Program-made: the position numbers and the translations under genes
Notes under the pieces: model-generated
Databases searched by the model: none
Seen by the model: the letters and a program-made list of their open reading frames with translations, nothing else
What the model was told of the DNA's origin: nothing
Shown here: positions 20,696-29,229 of the stretch, one piece after another
Layout: every line of letters starts with the position of its first letter
Numbering within the stretch: position 1 is the first letter of the stretch
From: Syntrophaceae bacterium UBA6087
GTDB lineage: Bacteria; Desulfobacterota; Desulfomonilia; UBA1062
DNA length: 64,000 nucleotides
Assembly (NCBI GenBank): GCA_002448235.1
Contig: DIXF01000001.1
Location: 1-64,000, forward strand
Reading direction: 5' to 3'

Positions 20696-21165
20696 TGTCG
20701 ACGGTCGAAACGCTCAACTGCCCTTCCTGCGGGCAGGGCGTCACCCGGTACCGGAACCCGGTGCCGACCGTGGACATCATCATCGAATACCAGGCAGGGA
20801 TCGTGCTCATTCAAAGGAAGAACCCCCCCGAGGGGTGGGCCCTGCCCGGCGGATTCGTGGATTACGGCGAGACCGTCGAGGATGCGGCGAAGCGGGAAGC
20901 GGCCGAGGAGACGGGGCTCGATTTAAGGGATATGCGTCTGTTCCACGTGTACTCCGACCCGAAGAGAGATCCGAGGCAGCACACCATTTCCACGGTCTTC
21001 GTGGCCGAAGGCCTTGGCGAGCTTAACCCCGGGGACGATGCAAAAGGGGCAGCCGTGTTTGCCGAAGGAAATCTGCCTTCGGATATCGCGTTCGACCACT
21101 CGGATATTATCGGAGACTACCATTCCTGGAAGCAGGGGAAGAAAGAAGGGGCGGCTTTGCCTTGA
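20695..21165 (+). CDS. NUDIX hydrolase
   Basis: The Nudix box is complete (G-F-V-D-Y-G-E-T-V-E, then REAAEETGLDL), giving the Mg-binding helix that hydrolyses nucleoside diphosphate linkages. An N-terminal CPSC and a TRYRNPVPTVDIIIEY strand place it with ADP-ribose/NADH pyrophosphatase-like enzymes, though a second zinc pair is absent. The start is the ATG at 20695, sharing one base with the preceding stop. The exact substrate cannot be told. Confidence 0.88.
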   Translation: MSTVETLNCPSCGQGVTRYRNPVPTVDIIIEYQAGIVLIQRKNPPEGWALPGGFVDYGETVEDAAKREAAEETGLDLRDMRLFHVYSDPKRDPRQHTISTVFVAEGLGELNPGDDAKGAAVFAEGNLPSDIAFDHSDIIGDYHSWKQGKKEGAALP

Positions 21166-23732
21166 CGGACACGAAAGAAGTATATCTTATCGACGGCAGC
21201 TCATACATCTACCGGGCGTTCTATGCCATGCGGAACCTCTCGACTTCGCGCGGGCTGCCGACCAATGCTGCCTATATCTGCTCCCGGATGCTGATCAATC
21301 TTCTGAAGGAGAAGAACCCCCAGCACGTCTGTTTCGTGCTCGATTCCAAAGGCCCCACCTTCCGGCACGAGCTGTACCAGGACTACAAGGCCACGAGGCA
21401 GAGGATGCCCGAGGACTTGAGCGTCCAGGTCCCCTACATTCTGCAGATCGTCGAGGCCCTGGGCATACCCATGACGAGCATGCAGGGTTTCGAAGCGGAC
21501 GACATCATCGCGACCCTGGCCCTCCGGTGCGGCCCTGGTTGCCGGGTCTTCATCGTCTCGGGAGACAAAGACCTCATGCAGCTCGTGGATGGCGGCGTCG
21601 TGGTGTGGGACACCTTGAGCAACAAGGTGTACGACCGGCAGGGGGTGTTCGAGAAGTTCGGCGTCTATCCGGAGTTTATTCCGGATCTGCTGGCCATCAT
21701 GGGCGATTCATCGGACAACATACCCGGTGTCCCCGGCATCGGAGCCAAGGGCGCTGCATCGCTCATCCAGGAAAAAGGACATGTGCGGGACATCCTGGAT
21801 AACCTCGACTCGCTGACCGCGCCAAAACAGAAAAAGGCCCTGGAAGAACACGGCGGACAGGCCCTCGAAGGCCTGAGGCTCGTTACGCTTGACAGGGACG
21901 TGCCGCTCGATTTCGGCGTGGACGACCTGGTGAAGCGCGCTCCGGATAAGGACAGGCTCGTGAGCCTCTTTACCGACCTGGAGTTCAAGGCCCTCCTGTC
22001 CGACCTGGACATCGAGCAACCGGGCGCTGCGCCCTCGGGCTACGACGGAAAGATCGAGCTTTTCTGCAGGGCCGACCTTGCCGGAGACCTCGGGCTGTAT
22101 GTGGTCGAAGGCGCCGGGTCGGCGCTGACACAGGGAGACACCACCTATGTCTGCTTCGACAGCGAGGCATACCTCGACCCTCTGAAAAACGCCGGGGCCC
22201 ATGTCACCATGCACGATGCCAAGCTGGCCTTTGTCTCGGCCATCAGAAAAGGGATTGACATAAACGCAGGCTTCGACGACGTCATGCTCGGCGCCTACTG
22301 CATCGATGCGGCCAACGGCAGCGTGCCGCTGGAAGACCTCGCGAAGATCTACCTGGACAAACCGGTATCGAGGCTCAAGGACCTGACCGGCACGGGAAGA
22401 AACCTGAAAGAGTACTGCGATATCGACCGGAACGACCTTGCCGGGTGCATGGCGGGAAACGCGAGCGTGCTGGTGCCGCTCAAGAGCAAGCTCTCCGAGC
22501 ACATGGAAAAGGTCGGTGTGAGCAGCATCTACACCGATATCGAGATCCCGCTCACCCGGGTGCTCGCCTCCATGGAAGCCGGCGGCGTGCTCATAGACCT
22601 GGCCGGTCTGGAGAAGATTTCCAAGGAGATAAGCGGGTTCCTCAACCAGATGGAAGGGCAGATCTACGGTATGGCCGGAGAGAAGTTCAACATCAACTCG
22701 CCCAAGCAGCTGGGCGAGATCCTGTTCGAGAAGCTGAAGCTCCCGGCCGGCAAGAAGACCAAGACCGGCTACTCCACCGACAGCAAGGTGCTCGAATCCC
22801 TGGCGTTCAGGCACGACCTTCCGGCCGTGATACTGGAATACCGGATGTACGCGAAGCTGAAGAACACCTACGTCGATGCGCTGCCCCAGATGATAGACGC
22901 AAGGTCGGGCAGGGTCCACACCCGGTTCAACCAGGCGGTGACGGCAACGGGCCGGATCTCTTCCTCCGAGCCGAACCTGCAGAACATCCCCATCCGCTCC
23001 GAGATGGGCAAGCGGATCCGGGAGGCGTTCATTGCCCCTGAAGGATTCACACTCTTAAGCGCCGACTATTCCCAGATCGAGCTCCGCATCCTCGCCCACA
23101 TCACCGGCGACGAAACCCTGCGGCAGGCCTTCACCGAAGGCCTGGACATCCATGCCAAGACAGCTTCCGAGATCTTCGGCATCCCCCTCGACGAGGTGAC
23201 AACCAATCACCGCAGGGTGGCGAAGACGATCAACTTCGGCATCATGTACGGCATGGGCCCGCACAAGCTCTCGCAGGAGCTCAAGATCAAGCGCGACGTT
23301 GCCAGGCTCTACATCGACAACTACCTTTCCACGTATTCCCGCATACGGGAGTTCATGGATTCCATATCCCTGAAAGCCGAACAGGAAGGCTGCGTCACGA
23401 CCCTGCTCGGGAGGCGGAGGACGATCCCCGAGATCAGGTCGTCGAACTTCAACGAGCGCGAGGCCGGCAGGAGGATCGCCATCAACACGCCGATCCAGGG
23501 AACCGCGGCCGACATCATCAAGATCGCCATGGTGAAGATCTTCGAGCGCATGAAAAACATGCGCAGCAGGATGATCCTCCAGGTTCACGACGAGCTCGTG
23601 TTCGAGGCCGCCGAGGGCGAAGCGGCCGAGCTCTCCGAGCTTGTCCGGTACGAGATGGAAAACGCGATGAAGCTGGAAGTCCCGGTCAGGGTCGACATCG
23701 GCACCGGGAAGAACTGGGCCGAGGCGCATTAG
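21162..23732 (+). CDS. polA: DNA polymerase I, with a degenerate proofreading domain
   Basis: An 856-residue family A polymerase for Okazaki-fragment maturation and repair. The 5'-3' exonuclease domain (1-~285) has LIDGSSYIYRAFYA, FEADDIIATLA, VSGDKDLMQLV and GDSSDNIPGVPGIG. The polymerase motifs are intact: DYSQIELRILAH, RRVAKTINFGIMYG, QGTAADIIKIAM and VHDELVFE. The central 3'-5' exonuclease fold lacks the ExoI Asp-x-Glu (LYVVEGAG is at that place), so proofreading is probably lost. Initiation is from TTG, four bases inside the NUDIX gene, with AAGAAGGGGC upstream. It is the last gene of the overlapping chain. Confidence 0.95.
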   Translation: MTDTKEVYLIDGSSYIYRAFYAMRNLSTSRGLPTNAAYICSRMLINLLKEKNPQHVCFVLDSKGPTFRHELYQDYKATRQRMPEDLSVQVPYILQIVEALGIPMTSMQGFEADDIIATLALRCGPGCRVFIVSGDKDLMQLVDGGVVVWDTLSNKVYDRQGVFEKFGVYPEFIPDLLAIMGDSSDNIPGVPGIGAKGAASLIQEKGHVRDILDNLDSLTAPKQKKALEEHGGQALEGLRLVTLDRDVPLDFGVDDLVKRAPDKDRLVSLFTDLEFKALLSDLDIEQPGAAPSGYDGKIELFCRADLAGDLGLYVVEGAGSALTQGDTTYVCFDSEAYLDPLKNAGAHVTMHDAKLAFVSAIRKGIDINAGFDDVMLGAYCIDAANGSVPLEDLAKIYLDKPVSRLKDLTGTGRNLKEYCDIDRNDLAGCMAGNASVLVPLKSKLSEHMEKVGVSSIYTDIEIPLTRVLASMEAGGVLIDLAGLEKISKEISGFLNQMEGQIYGMAGEKFNINSPKQLGEILFEKLKLPAGKKTKTGYSTDSKVLESLAFRHDLPAVILEYRMYAKLKNTYVDALPQMIDARSGRVHTRFNQAVTATGRISSSEPNLQNIPIRSEMGKRIREAFIAPEGFTLLSADYSQIELRILAHITGDETLRQAFTEGLDIHAKTASEIFGIPLDEVTTNHRRVAKTINFGIMYGMGPHKLSQELKIKRDVARLYIDNYLSTYSRIREFMDSISLKAEQEGCVTTLLGRRRTIPEIRSSNFNEREAGRRIAINTPIQGTAADIIKIAMVKIFERMKNMRSRMILQVHDELVFEAAEGEAAELSELVRYEMENAMKLEVPVRVDIGTGKNWAEAH

Positions 23733-23782
23733 CGGTTTCCACCGCAACGCGATCAGGAAGAATATCGGGTTGAAGCACGAGG

Positions 23783-23808
23783 ACGGGGCAGGCATTTGCC
23801 TGCCCCGT
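23783..23808. terminator. Bidirectional terminator between polA and the acyl-CoA dehydrogenase gene
   Basis: CGGGGCAGGC (23784-23793) pairs with GCCTGCCCCG (23798-23807) around an ATTT loop, with a flanking A-T pair. TTATT follows on the plus strand. It lies in the 92-base gap between two convergent genes and can serve both. Confidence 0.8.
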
Positions 23809-23824
23809 TATTACGTCTGATTCT

Positions 23825-24973
23825 CTAGCGCATTCCGAGGACTGCCCGGGAAACAACCACCCTCATGATCTCGTTGGTGCCTTCGTAGATCTGGGTGATC
23901 TTGGCGTCTCTCATGAGCCGCTCCACCGGGTACTCGCTGCTGTAGCCGTAGCCGCCGAGGATCTGGACCGCCTCGATGCTGGCGTCCATGGCGGTATCCG
24001 AGGCGAACATCTTTGCCATTGCCGCTTCCTTCTCGAAGTGCATATGGTTGCTCTCGAGCCATGCGGCCTTGAGGATGAGGAGCTCGGAGGCGTCGATGCG
24101 GGTTGCCATGTCGGCGAGCTTGAACTGGGTTGCCTGGAAGGCGGAGATGGGTTTGCCGAACTGGACCCTCTCCTTGGAGTAGCTGACCGACTCGTCGAGG
24201 GCCGCCTTGGCAATGCCCAGCGCCTGGGACGCGATGCCGATGCGGCCGGAGTCCAGCGTAGTGAGCATCTGCCTGAAGCCGTTGCCCGGATCGCCCAGGA
24301 TGGCGTCCTTCGGAATCCGTGCATCCTGGAAAACAAGCTCTGACGTGCCCGATCCCCTGATGCCGAGCTTTTCTTCCACCTTGCCTACAGAGAATCCCTC
24401 GGTCGCATCGAGGTCGATGACGAACTGGGTGATGCCCTTGTAGCCCTTTTCCTTATCCGTAACCGCTGCGATAACCGCATATTTGGCGATGTTGCCGTTG
24501 GTGATGAACTTCTTCTCGCCGTTGATGATCCACGAATCGCCGTCTAAGACAGCGGTCGTCTTCATGCCGGCGGGGTCGGACCCTGCGTTTGCCTCCGTGA
24601 GGCCGTAGCAGCCGCATGCTTCGCCGCTTGCGACAGGGGTGCTGAACTTCCGCCTCTGCTCTTCGGTGCCGAAGGTGTACACCGGGAAGCCGTAGAGCGA
24701 GTTGTTTACCGACATGATGACGCCGTGGCTCGCGCAGCCCCTGGATATCTCCGTGAGGATCAGTGCATAGGCGACATAGTCCATGCCTGCACCGCCATAC
24801 TCGGAGGGGATGGCCACGCCCATGAACCCATTCTCGCCCATTTTCCGCAAGGCCTCGTCGCTGTGGCGATGGGTCTTGTCCACTTCGGCAGCAATGGGTT
24901 TGAGTTCCTGGTCGGCGAACTTCCGAGCCATTTCTTTCAGCATCTTTTGCTCATCGTTTAATGCAAAATCCAT
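23825..24973 (-). CDS. Acyl-CoA dehydrogenase (short-chain/butyryl-CoA type)
   Basis: An FAD enzyme oxidising acyl-CoA to trans-2-enoyl-CoA and passing electrons to ETF. At 382 residues it is the standard length. Seen motifs are YGLTEANAGSDPAG and WIINGEKKFITNG, which line FAD and substrate. The QILGGYGYSSEYPVERLMRD segment follows, and the catalytic Glu is in YEGTNEIMR. Sequence style is closest to butyryl-CoA dehydrogenases, but chain length is inferred. GGAGGAT precedes the ATG. A FadR-like operator lies upstream at 25064-25081. Confidence 0.93.
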   Translation of the reverse strand: MDFALNDEQKMLKEMARKFADQELKPIAAEVDKTHRHSDEALRKMGENGFMGVAIPSEYGGAGMDYVAYALILTEISRGCASHGVIMSVNNSLYGFPVYTFGTEEQRRKFSTPVASGEACGCYGLTEANAGSDPAGMKTTAVLDGDSWIINGEKKFITNGNIAKYAVIAAVTDKEKGYKGITQFVIDLDATEGFSVGKVEEKLGIRGSGTSELVFQDARIPKDAILGDPGNGFRQMLTTLDSGRIGIASQALGIAKAALDESVSYSKERVQFGKPISAFQATQFKLADMATRIDASELLILKAAWLESNHMHFEKEAAMAKMFASDTAMDASIEAVQILGGYGYSSEYPVERLMRDAKITQIYEGTNEIMRVVVSRAVLGMR

Positions 24974-25063
24974 ATGTATCCTCCTAATTAGTAGTGAAAA
25001 AGTTATGCTCGGGATCTAAAGTCCGTTGTACCGGAATCGCCTATGAGAATGAGCAGTACCACC

Positions 25064-25081
25064 TGAATGAGCATTCATTTT
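25064..25081. promoter_or_regulatory. FadR-like operator upstream of the acyl-CoA dehydrogenase gene
   Basis: The 18-mer is TGAATGA-GCAT-TCATTTT. It matches the known consensus of TetR-type FadR of Bacillus (TGAATGA-N4-TCATTCA) except for the last two bases, and its core TGAATG-AG-CATTCA is a perfect palindrome. A direct repeat GAATGAGCA occurs at 25047-25055 and 25065-25073. It lies ~90 bases before the dehydrogenase ATG, so control by a fatty-acyl-CoA responsive repressor is a fair inference. Confidence 0.55.
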
Positions 25082-25106
25082 CTATAGACCTTTTCCTCTA
25101 TTCGTG

Positions 25107-25142
25107 TCAATATCATCAATATTGAGAACAGTCGAAGTTCTC
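25107..25142. promoter_or_regulatory. Two overlapping palindromes before serC
   Basis: TCAATAT-N5-ATATTGA (25107-25125) is immediately followed by GAGAAC-N7-GTTCTC (25124-25142), both perfect inverted repeats. They lie ~90 bases before serC in the divergent interval shared with the acyl-CoA dehydrogenase gene. Regulator-binding sites are plausible; which protein binds is unknown. Confidence 0.4.
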
Positions 25143-25232
25143 CACAATATGCTACATATAAGTGCTTTACCAGAATCGGGAGTTTAGTATATAAGTGATT
25201 CTCAACCCTTTACTCGAGGAGGAACAAATAGT

Positions 25233-26318
25233 ATGAGAAGTGTTTTCAATTTCAACCCGGGGCCGGCGATATTGCCCGAGCCTGTACTCGAAAGCACGAG
25301 CAAAGCCGTACTGAATTTCGCGAACACCGGCATGTCTATCATGGAAGTGAGCCACAGGTCCAAGGAGTTCGATGCGTTGCTCGTCGAGACCGAGTCTCTC
25401 CTGACCGAGATCATGGGCATTCCGGAGAATTACAAGGTTCTCTTTCTCCAGGGCGGGGCGAGTCAGCAGTTCGCCATGATCCCCATTAACCTGCTCGCTG
25501 ACGGCAAGACAGCCGATTACATAGACACCGGCAATTTTTCCAAGAATGCCATCAAGGAAGCGGTCAAGATCGGCAAGGTGAACATCGCGGCTTCCACCAA
25601 GGACGACGCCTACACCCGCGTTCCGGAGCAGAGCGAGCTGAAGCTCACCCCCGATGCGGCTTACCTCCACATCACCTCGAACAACACCATCGAGGGCTCC
25701 CAGTGGAAAACATTTCCTGTCGCCGGAAACGTCCCGCTGGTGGCCGACATGTCCTCGGACATCCTCTCGAAGCCCATCGACGTGAGCAAGTTCGGCATCA
25801 TCTATGCCGGCGCCCAGAAGAACATGGGCCCCGCAGGCGTCACCATCGTTATCATCCGCAAGGACCTGGCAGACCTGTGCCCGGACAGCGTGTCCAACAT
25901 CCTGCAGTACACCACCCACATAAAGAACAACTCCTGCTTCAACACCTGCCCCGTGACAGCCATCTTCGTGGTGCACGAGGTGATGAGGTGGCTCAAGGAC
26001 ATGGGCGGGCTCAAGGAGATCGAGAAGATCAACGAGAAGAAGGCCGCCATCGTCTACGACGCGCTCGACAACTCCGGCGGCTTCTACAAGGGCACGGTGC
26101 AGAAGGCTTACCGCTCCCTGATGAACGTCACCTTCAGGCTCCCCTCCGAGGAACTCGAGAGCGAGTTCGTTTCCCAGGCGGGCAAGAAGAACCTCAAGGG
26201 ACTCAAAGGGCACCGTTCGGTCGGCGGCATCCGCGCTTCGATCTACAACGCGTTCCCCATCGAAGGCGTCCAGGCGCTTGTCGATTTCATGGCCGAGTTC
26301 CGGAAGTCCCATTCGTAA
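25233..26318 (+). CDS. serC: Phosphoserine aminotransferase
   Basis: A PLP enzyme making phosphoserine from 3-phosphohydroxypyruvate and glutamate in serine synthesis. The 361-residue protein begins NFNPGPAILPEPVL, has SHRSKEF, FLQGGASQQF and the PLP Lys196 in YAGAQKNMGPAG. It ends with KGLKGHRSVGGIRASIYNAFP. GAGGAGG stands 10 bases before the ATG. It is a single-gene unit, closed by the hairpin at 26325-26356. Confidence 0.97.
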   Translation: MRSVFNFNPGPAILPEPVLESTSKAVLNFANTGMSIMEVSHRSKEFDALLVETESLLTEIMGIPENYKVLFLQGGASQQFAMIPINLLADGKTADYIDTGNFSKNAIKEAVKIGKVNIAASTKDDAYTRVPEQSELKLTPDAAYLHITSNNTIEGSQWKTFPVAGNVPLVADMSSDILSKPIDVSKFGIIYAGAQKNMGPAGVTIVIIRKDLADLCPDSVSNILQYTTHIKNNSCFNTCPVTAIFVVHEVMRWLKDMGGLKEIEKINEKKAAIVYDALDNSGGFYKGTVQKAYRSLMNVTFRLPSEELESEFVSQAGKKNLKGLKGHRSVGGIRASIYNAFPIEGVQALVDFMAEFRKSHS

Positions 26319-26324
26319 CAATCA

Positions 26325-26356
26325 AGGAGGGCAGAGGCGCCTGTCTCTGCCCTCCT
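26325..26356 (+). terminator. serC terminator
   Basis: AGGAGGGCAGAG (26325-26336) pairs perfectly with CTCTGCCCTCCT (26345-26356) seven bases after the serC stop, followed by GTGTTT. A 12-bp GC-rich stem directly after a gene end is a good intrinsic terminator despite the short T run. Confidence 0.75.
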
Positions 26357-26488
26357 GTGTTTAAGTTCCTTCCTCCGCGCCTTCAAGGCCTCAACTTTCC
26401 TGCAGGCGAACTGCGCAGAGGTTTTCGCGGGCGGGAGGATAATTATATGTCCCGATCCGTATGTTTATGATACAAAACTGAGAAATGA

Positions 26489-26523
26489 TTGACATTTTGA
26501 ATAACTGACGTTATATAACATCA
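26489..26523 (+). promoter_or_regulatory. tetR promoter with palindromic operator over the -10
   Basis: TTGACA (26489-26494) and TATATA (26512-26517) are 17 bases apart. A palindrome TGA-C-GTTATATAAC-A-TCA (26506-26523) covers the -10, with a perfect 10-bp core. It ends 20 bases before the tetR ATG, so autorepression by the TetR protein, which would also control the TRAP genes, is likely. Confidence 0.65.
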
Positions 26524-26543
26524 TATGCTATGAGGGGTTTTTC

Positions 26544-27215
26544 ATGCCGGTAAAGAATAAGTTCAGCCCGGAAGACATTATCAAGGCAGCATTCGCCATC
26601 TCCCGCGAACATGGAGCAGAGAACTGCTCGGCGCGGGCAATTGCAGGCAAGCTGCAATCCTCTACCATGCCCATTTATTCGAGCCTCAACTCCATGAAGG
26701 AGCTCGAAGAAGAGGTGGTCAAGCGGGCCATAGACCTCCTGATCAGCTACCAGACAAAAGACAGGACCGGTGATGTCTTTTTGGATATGGGCATCGGATA
26801 CATCATGTTTGCCAAGATGGAAAAGCATCTCTTCAGGCTTTTGTTCCTCTCCGAGAAGCGGGACGGAGATCTGGTGAAGAAAAAGCGCTTCAAGGAATAT
26901 GTGATAGCGTCCCTGCTGCAGAAACTGAGCGGCTTCGAGCCGCTGCAAAGGTTCACCGACGACCAGAAGCGCATGCTCATCGACCGGATGTGGGTTTTCA
27001 ATCACGGCCTCGCCATGCTCCTGAACAATTCCATAATCGAAGACTTAAATGAAAAGCAGATCGCCGAGATCCTCCTCGATACGGGGATATTCATCATCAC
27101 CGGAGAGGGGATGAGGGAGCAGATCTACAAAAATAAGGACGTGAAGAAGTTTCTCAGGAAATCCGGATTTGAATACCTGTGCGAGCAGAAAGGGACCGGT
27201 TTTAATTTATTCTGA
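26544..27215 (+). CDS. TetR-family transcriptional regulator of the TRAP operon
   Basis: The 223-residue protein has an N-terminal TetR helix-turn-helix (EDIIKAAFAISREHGAENCSARAIAGKLQSS, then TMPIYSSLNSMKEL), where IYSSL replaces the usual YYHF. The C-terminal ligand domain is helical. A palindrome overlaps its promoter. It is 35 bases upstream of tatT in the same orientation and probably senses the substrate of the transporter. The TTGACA promoter and ATGAGGGG before the ATG support the start. Confidence 0.85.
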   Translation: MPVKNKFSPEDIIKAAFAISREHGAENCSARAIAGKLQSSTMPIYSSLNSMKELEEEVVKRAIDLLISYQTKDRTGDVFLDMGIGYIMFAKMEKHLFRLLFLSEKRDGDLVKKKRFKEYVIASLLQKLSGFEPLQRFTDDQKRMLIDRMWVFNHGLAMLLNNSIIEDLNEKQIAEILLDTGIFIITGEGMREQIYKNKDVKKFLRKSGFEYLCEQKGTGFNLF

Positions 27216-27250
27216 CCTTCAGCATTCAGTTTTTATGTAAGGGAGGGACC

Positions 27251-28129
27251 ATGGCTTCTCAATTGAATACGATACGGGCCTGCATGATGGTTGCGGTTTT
27301 GTCGGTGTTTTTCACGGGATGCTCGGCGAATAAAATCATGGTCAAGTCCATGGAGCCGATCATGGAGGAGATGAATACCGCCGTGAACCGCAACCCGGAT
27401 GTGGATATGGTGCGCGACGCCCTCCCGGCAAATCTCGTCCAGCTCGACGGATTCATCTCCGCGGCGCCTGAGCCGAAGCTGCTCCTGCGCGCCGCCGAGG
27501 CGTATTTCGGCTACTCGTTCGCATTCGTGGAGGATGCCGACAAGGAGAGGGCGGGCCTCCTTTATCTCAAGGCAAGGAATTACGCGCTGCAGGCTTTGAC
27601 CGGAACGGAGTCCTTTGAGCAGGAGATCGACAGGCCGGTCGAGGAGTTCAAAAAATACGTCAACGATCTCGGCAAAGGAGACGTGCCTGCGCTGTACTGG
27701 TCGGCAAACTGCTGGATGGCATGGGTGGCGCTGAACCTGAGCAATCCGGCTGTGCTCATGGACGTGCCCAAGATCGAGGCCATGCTCCAGAGGGTCATAG
27801 CCCTCGACGAGACATTCTATTACGGCGCAGCCCATGCAACCCTGGGCGCCTTCTATGCGTCCCGGTCCAAAACGATCGGCGGAGACCCGGACAAGGCGAA
27901 AAAGCATTTCGACCGGGCATTCGAGATCTCCGAGTCGAAGCTGCTTTTTGTGCATCTCCTGTATGCCCAGTATTATACGTATCAGATTCAGGACAGGGAT
28001 CTGTTCGAAAGCACATTGCAGAAGGTGGTGTCGACACCCGTGAACTTCTTCCCGGAAAAGAACTTCGCCAACGAGGTAGCCAAGAGAAAGGCCAAAGTGC
28101 TGCTTGAAAATATTGATGATCTTTTTTAG
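27251..28129 (+). CDS. tatT: TatT-like lipoprotein of a TRAP transporter
   Basis: A lipoprotein (signal VAVLSVFFTGC, Cys at residue 25) with a helical repeat body: LLLRAAEAYFGYSFAFVEDADKERAG, RARNYALQAL-type segments, ALYWSANCWMAW and GAFYASRS. This is the TatT (TRAP-associated TPR) pattern, known from Treponema, where a trimeric TPR protein pairs with the DctP-type binding protein. GGGAGGGACC precedes the ATG. It likely passes a hydrophobic or bulky ligand to DctP. It lies between the TetR gene and dctP. Confidence 0.82.
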   Translation: MASQLNTIRACMMVAVLSVFFTGCSANKIMVKSMEPIMEEMNTAVNRNPDVDMVRDALPANLVQLDGFISAAPEPKLLLRAAEAYFGYSFAFVEDADKERAGLLYLKARNYALQALTGTESFEQEIDRPVEEFKKYVNDLGKGDVPALYWSANCWMAWVALNLSNPAVLMDVPKIEAMLQRVIALDETFYYGAAHATLGAFYASRSKTIGGDPDKAKKHFDRAFEISESKLLFVHLLYAQYYTYQIQDRDLFESTLQKVVSTPVNFFPEKNFANEVAKRKAKVLLENIDDLF

Positions 28130-28172
28130 CGGGGTAGAACGCAAAGCGACTACAGAGGGGGGTTTAAGCGGT

Positions 28173-29216
28173 ATGAAAAAGGTACTGTATGGGTTTCTGG
28201 TTCTCGTCTCAGTGATGTTCTTCGTCTGCCAGACGGCGCAAGCCAAAGTCACGATAAAGATAGCGACGATCGCCCCGAAGGGATCGAATTTCATGAATAC
28301 CTACGAGAACCTCGTCCGCCAGATCAAGGCCCGGACAAAAGGCGAGGTCGATTTCAAGATCTACTGGGGAGGCGTGCAGGGCGACGAAAAGGACGTCTTG
28401 CGGAAGGTAAAGCTCGGCCAGCTCCACGGCGGCGGCTTCATGGGACCGGGCCTGGGGGAGATCGTTCCCGAGGTGCGGATTACGGAGCTGCCGTATCTGT
28501 TCAGGAATTACGAAGAGGTGGCATACGTCCGGGCAGGCTTACGAGACCACATGAACAAGCTGTTCGAAGAAAAGGGCTTTGTCGTGCTCGGGTGGATGGA
28601 CCTGGGCTTCCTCTACACCTTTTCCAAGGAGCCGCTCACCTCGCTTGAGATAGCGCGCAAGCAGAAGTGGTGGACGCTCGAAGGCGAGCCCATCGGCCGC
28701 GAGATGTTCAAGGTCCTGGGGATATCGCCCATCTCCCTTTCCATCACCGATGTCGCGACGTCTCTTTCCACGAACATGGTCGATGCCGCAAACACGACTC
28801 CCTACGGCGCAGTGGCCTTCCAGTGGTACTCCAAGTTCAGCTACATGAACGAGTTTCCCACCTCGAACATCGTGGGCGCAACGATCATAACGAAGAAGAT
28901 ATGGGACAAGGTCTCCCCCGAAAACCAGAAGATCATGATGCAGGTTTCGAACGAATGCCACGGCAGGCTCGTCGAGGCGACGCGCAAAGAGGATGCACAA
29001 TGCGTGCAGATCTTGCGCAAAGCGGGCATCAAGGTCATCCATAACAAAGGCGCCCTCGACAAGGATATGAAGTACATCTTCGACGCGGCGCAAAAGACCC
29101 GCGAGAACCTGACAGGCAGGCTCTATTCCAAAGAGCTCCTCGCCCGTACGCTCACGCTGCTCGAAGAATACCGGCGCGCCCATCCCAAAGACACCACCGT
29201 GATCCACCTCCAGTAG
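28173..29216 (+). CDS. dctP: TRAP transporter substrate-binding protein, DctP family
   Basis: Start 28173 is taken because GAGGGGGG precedes it and a standard signal peptide follows (MKKVLYGFLVLVSVMFFVCQTAQA); the longer frame overlaps tatT. The mature protein has the DctP fold: KIATIAPKGSNF, then ELPYLFRNYEEVAYV. The family's organic-acid-binding Arg found in classic DctP is not evident in the expected RxP motif, which fits the TatT-associated subclass whose ligands may not be simple carboxylates. It acts in the periplasm with TatT and the DctQM permease. Confidence 0.9.
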   Translation: MKKVLYGFLVLVSVMFFVCQTAQAKVTIKIATIAPKGSNFMNTYENLVRQIKARTKGEVDFKIYWGGVQGDEKDVLRKVKLGQLHGGGFMGPGLGEIVPEVRITELPYLFRNYEEVAYVRAGLRDHMNKLFEEKGFVVLGWMDLGFLYTFSKEPLTSLEIARKQKWWTLEGEPIGREMFKVLGISPISLSITDVATSLSTNMVDAANTTPYGAVAFQWYSKFSYMNEFPTSNIVGATIITKKIWDKVSPENQKIMMQVSNECHGRLVEATRKEDAQCVQILRKAGIKVIHNKGALDKDMKYIFDAAQKTRENLTGRLYSKELLARTLTLLEEYRRAHPKDTTVIHLQ

Positions 29217-29229
29217 GGGGGGTTAAGCG

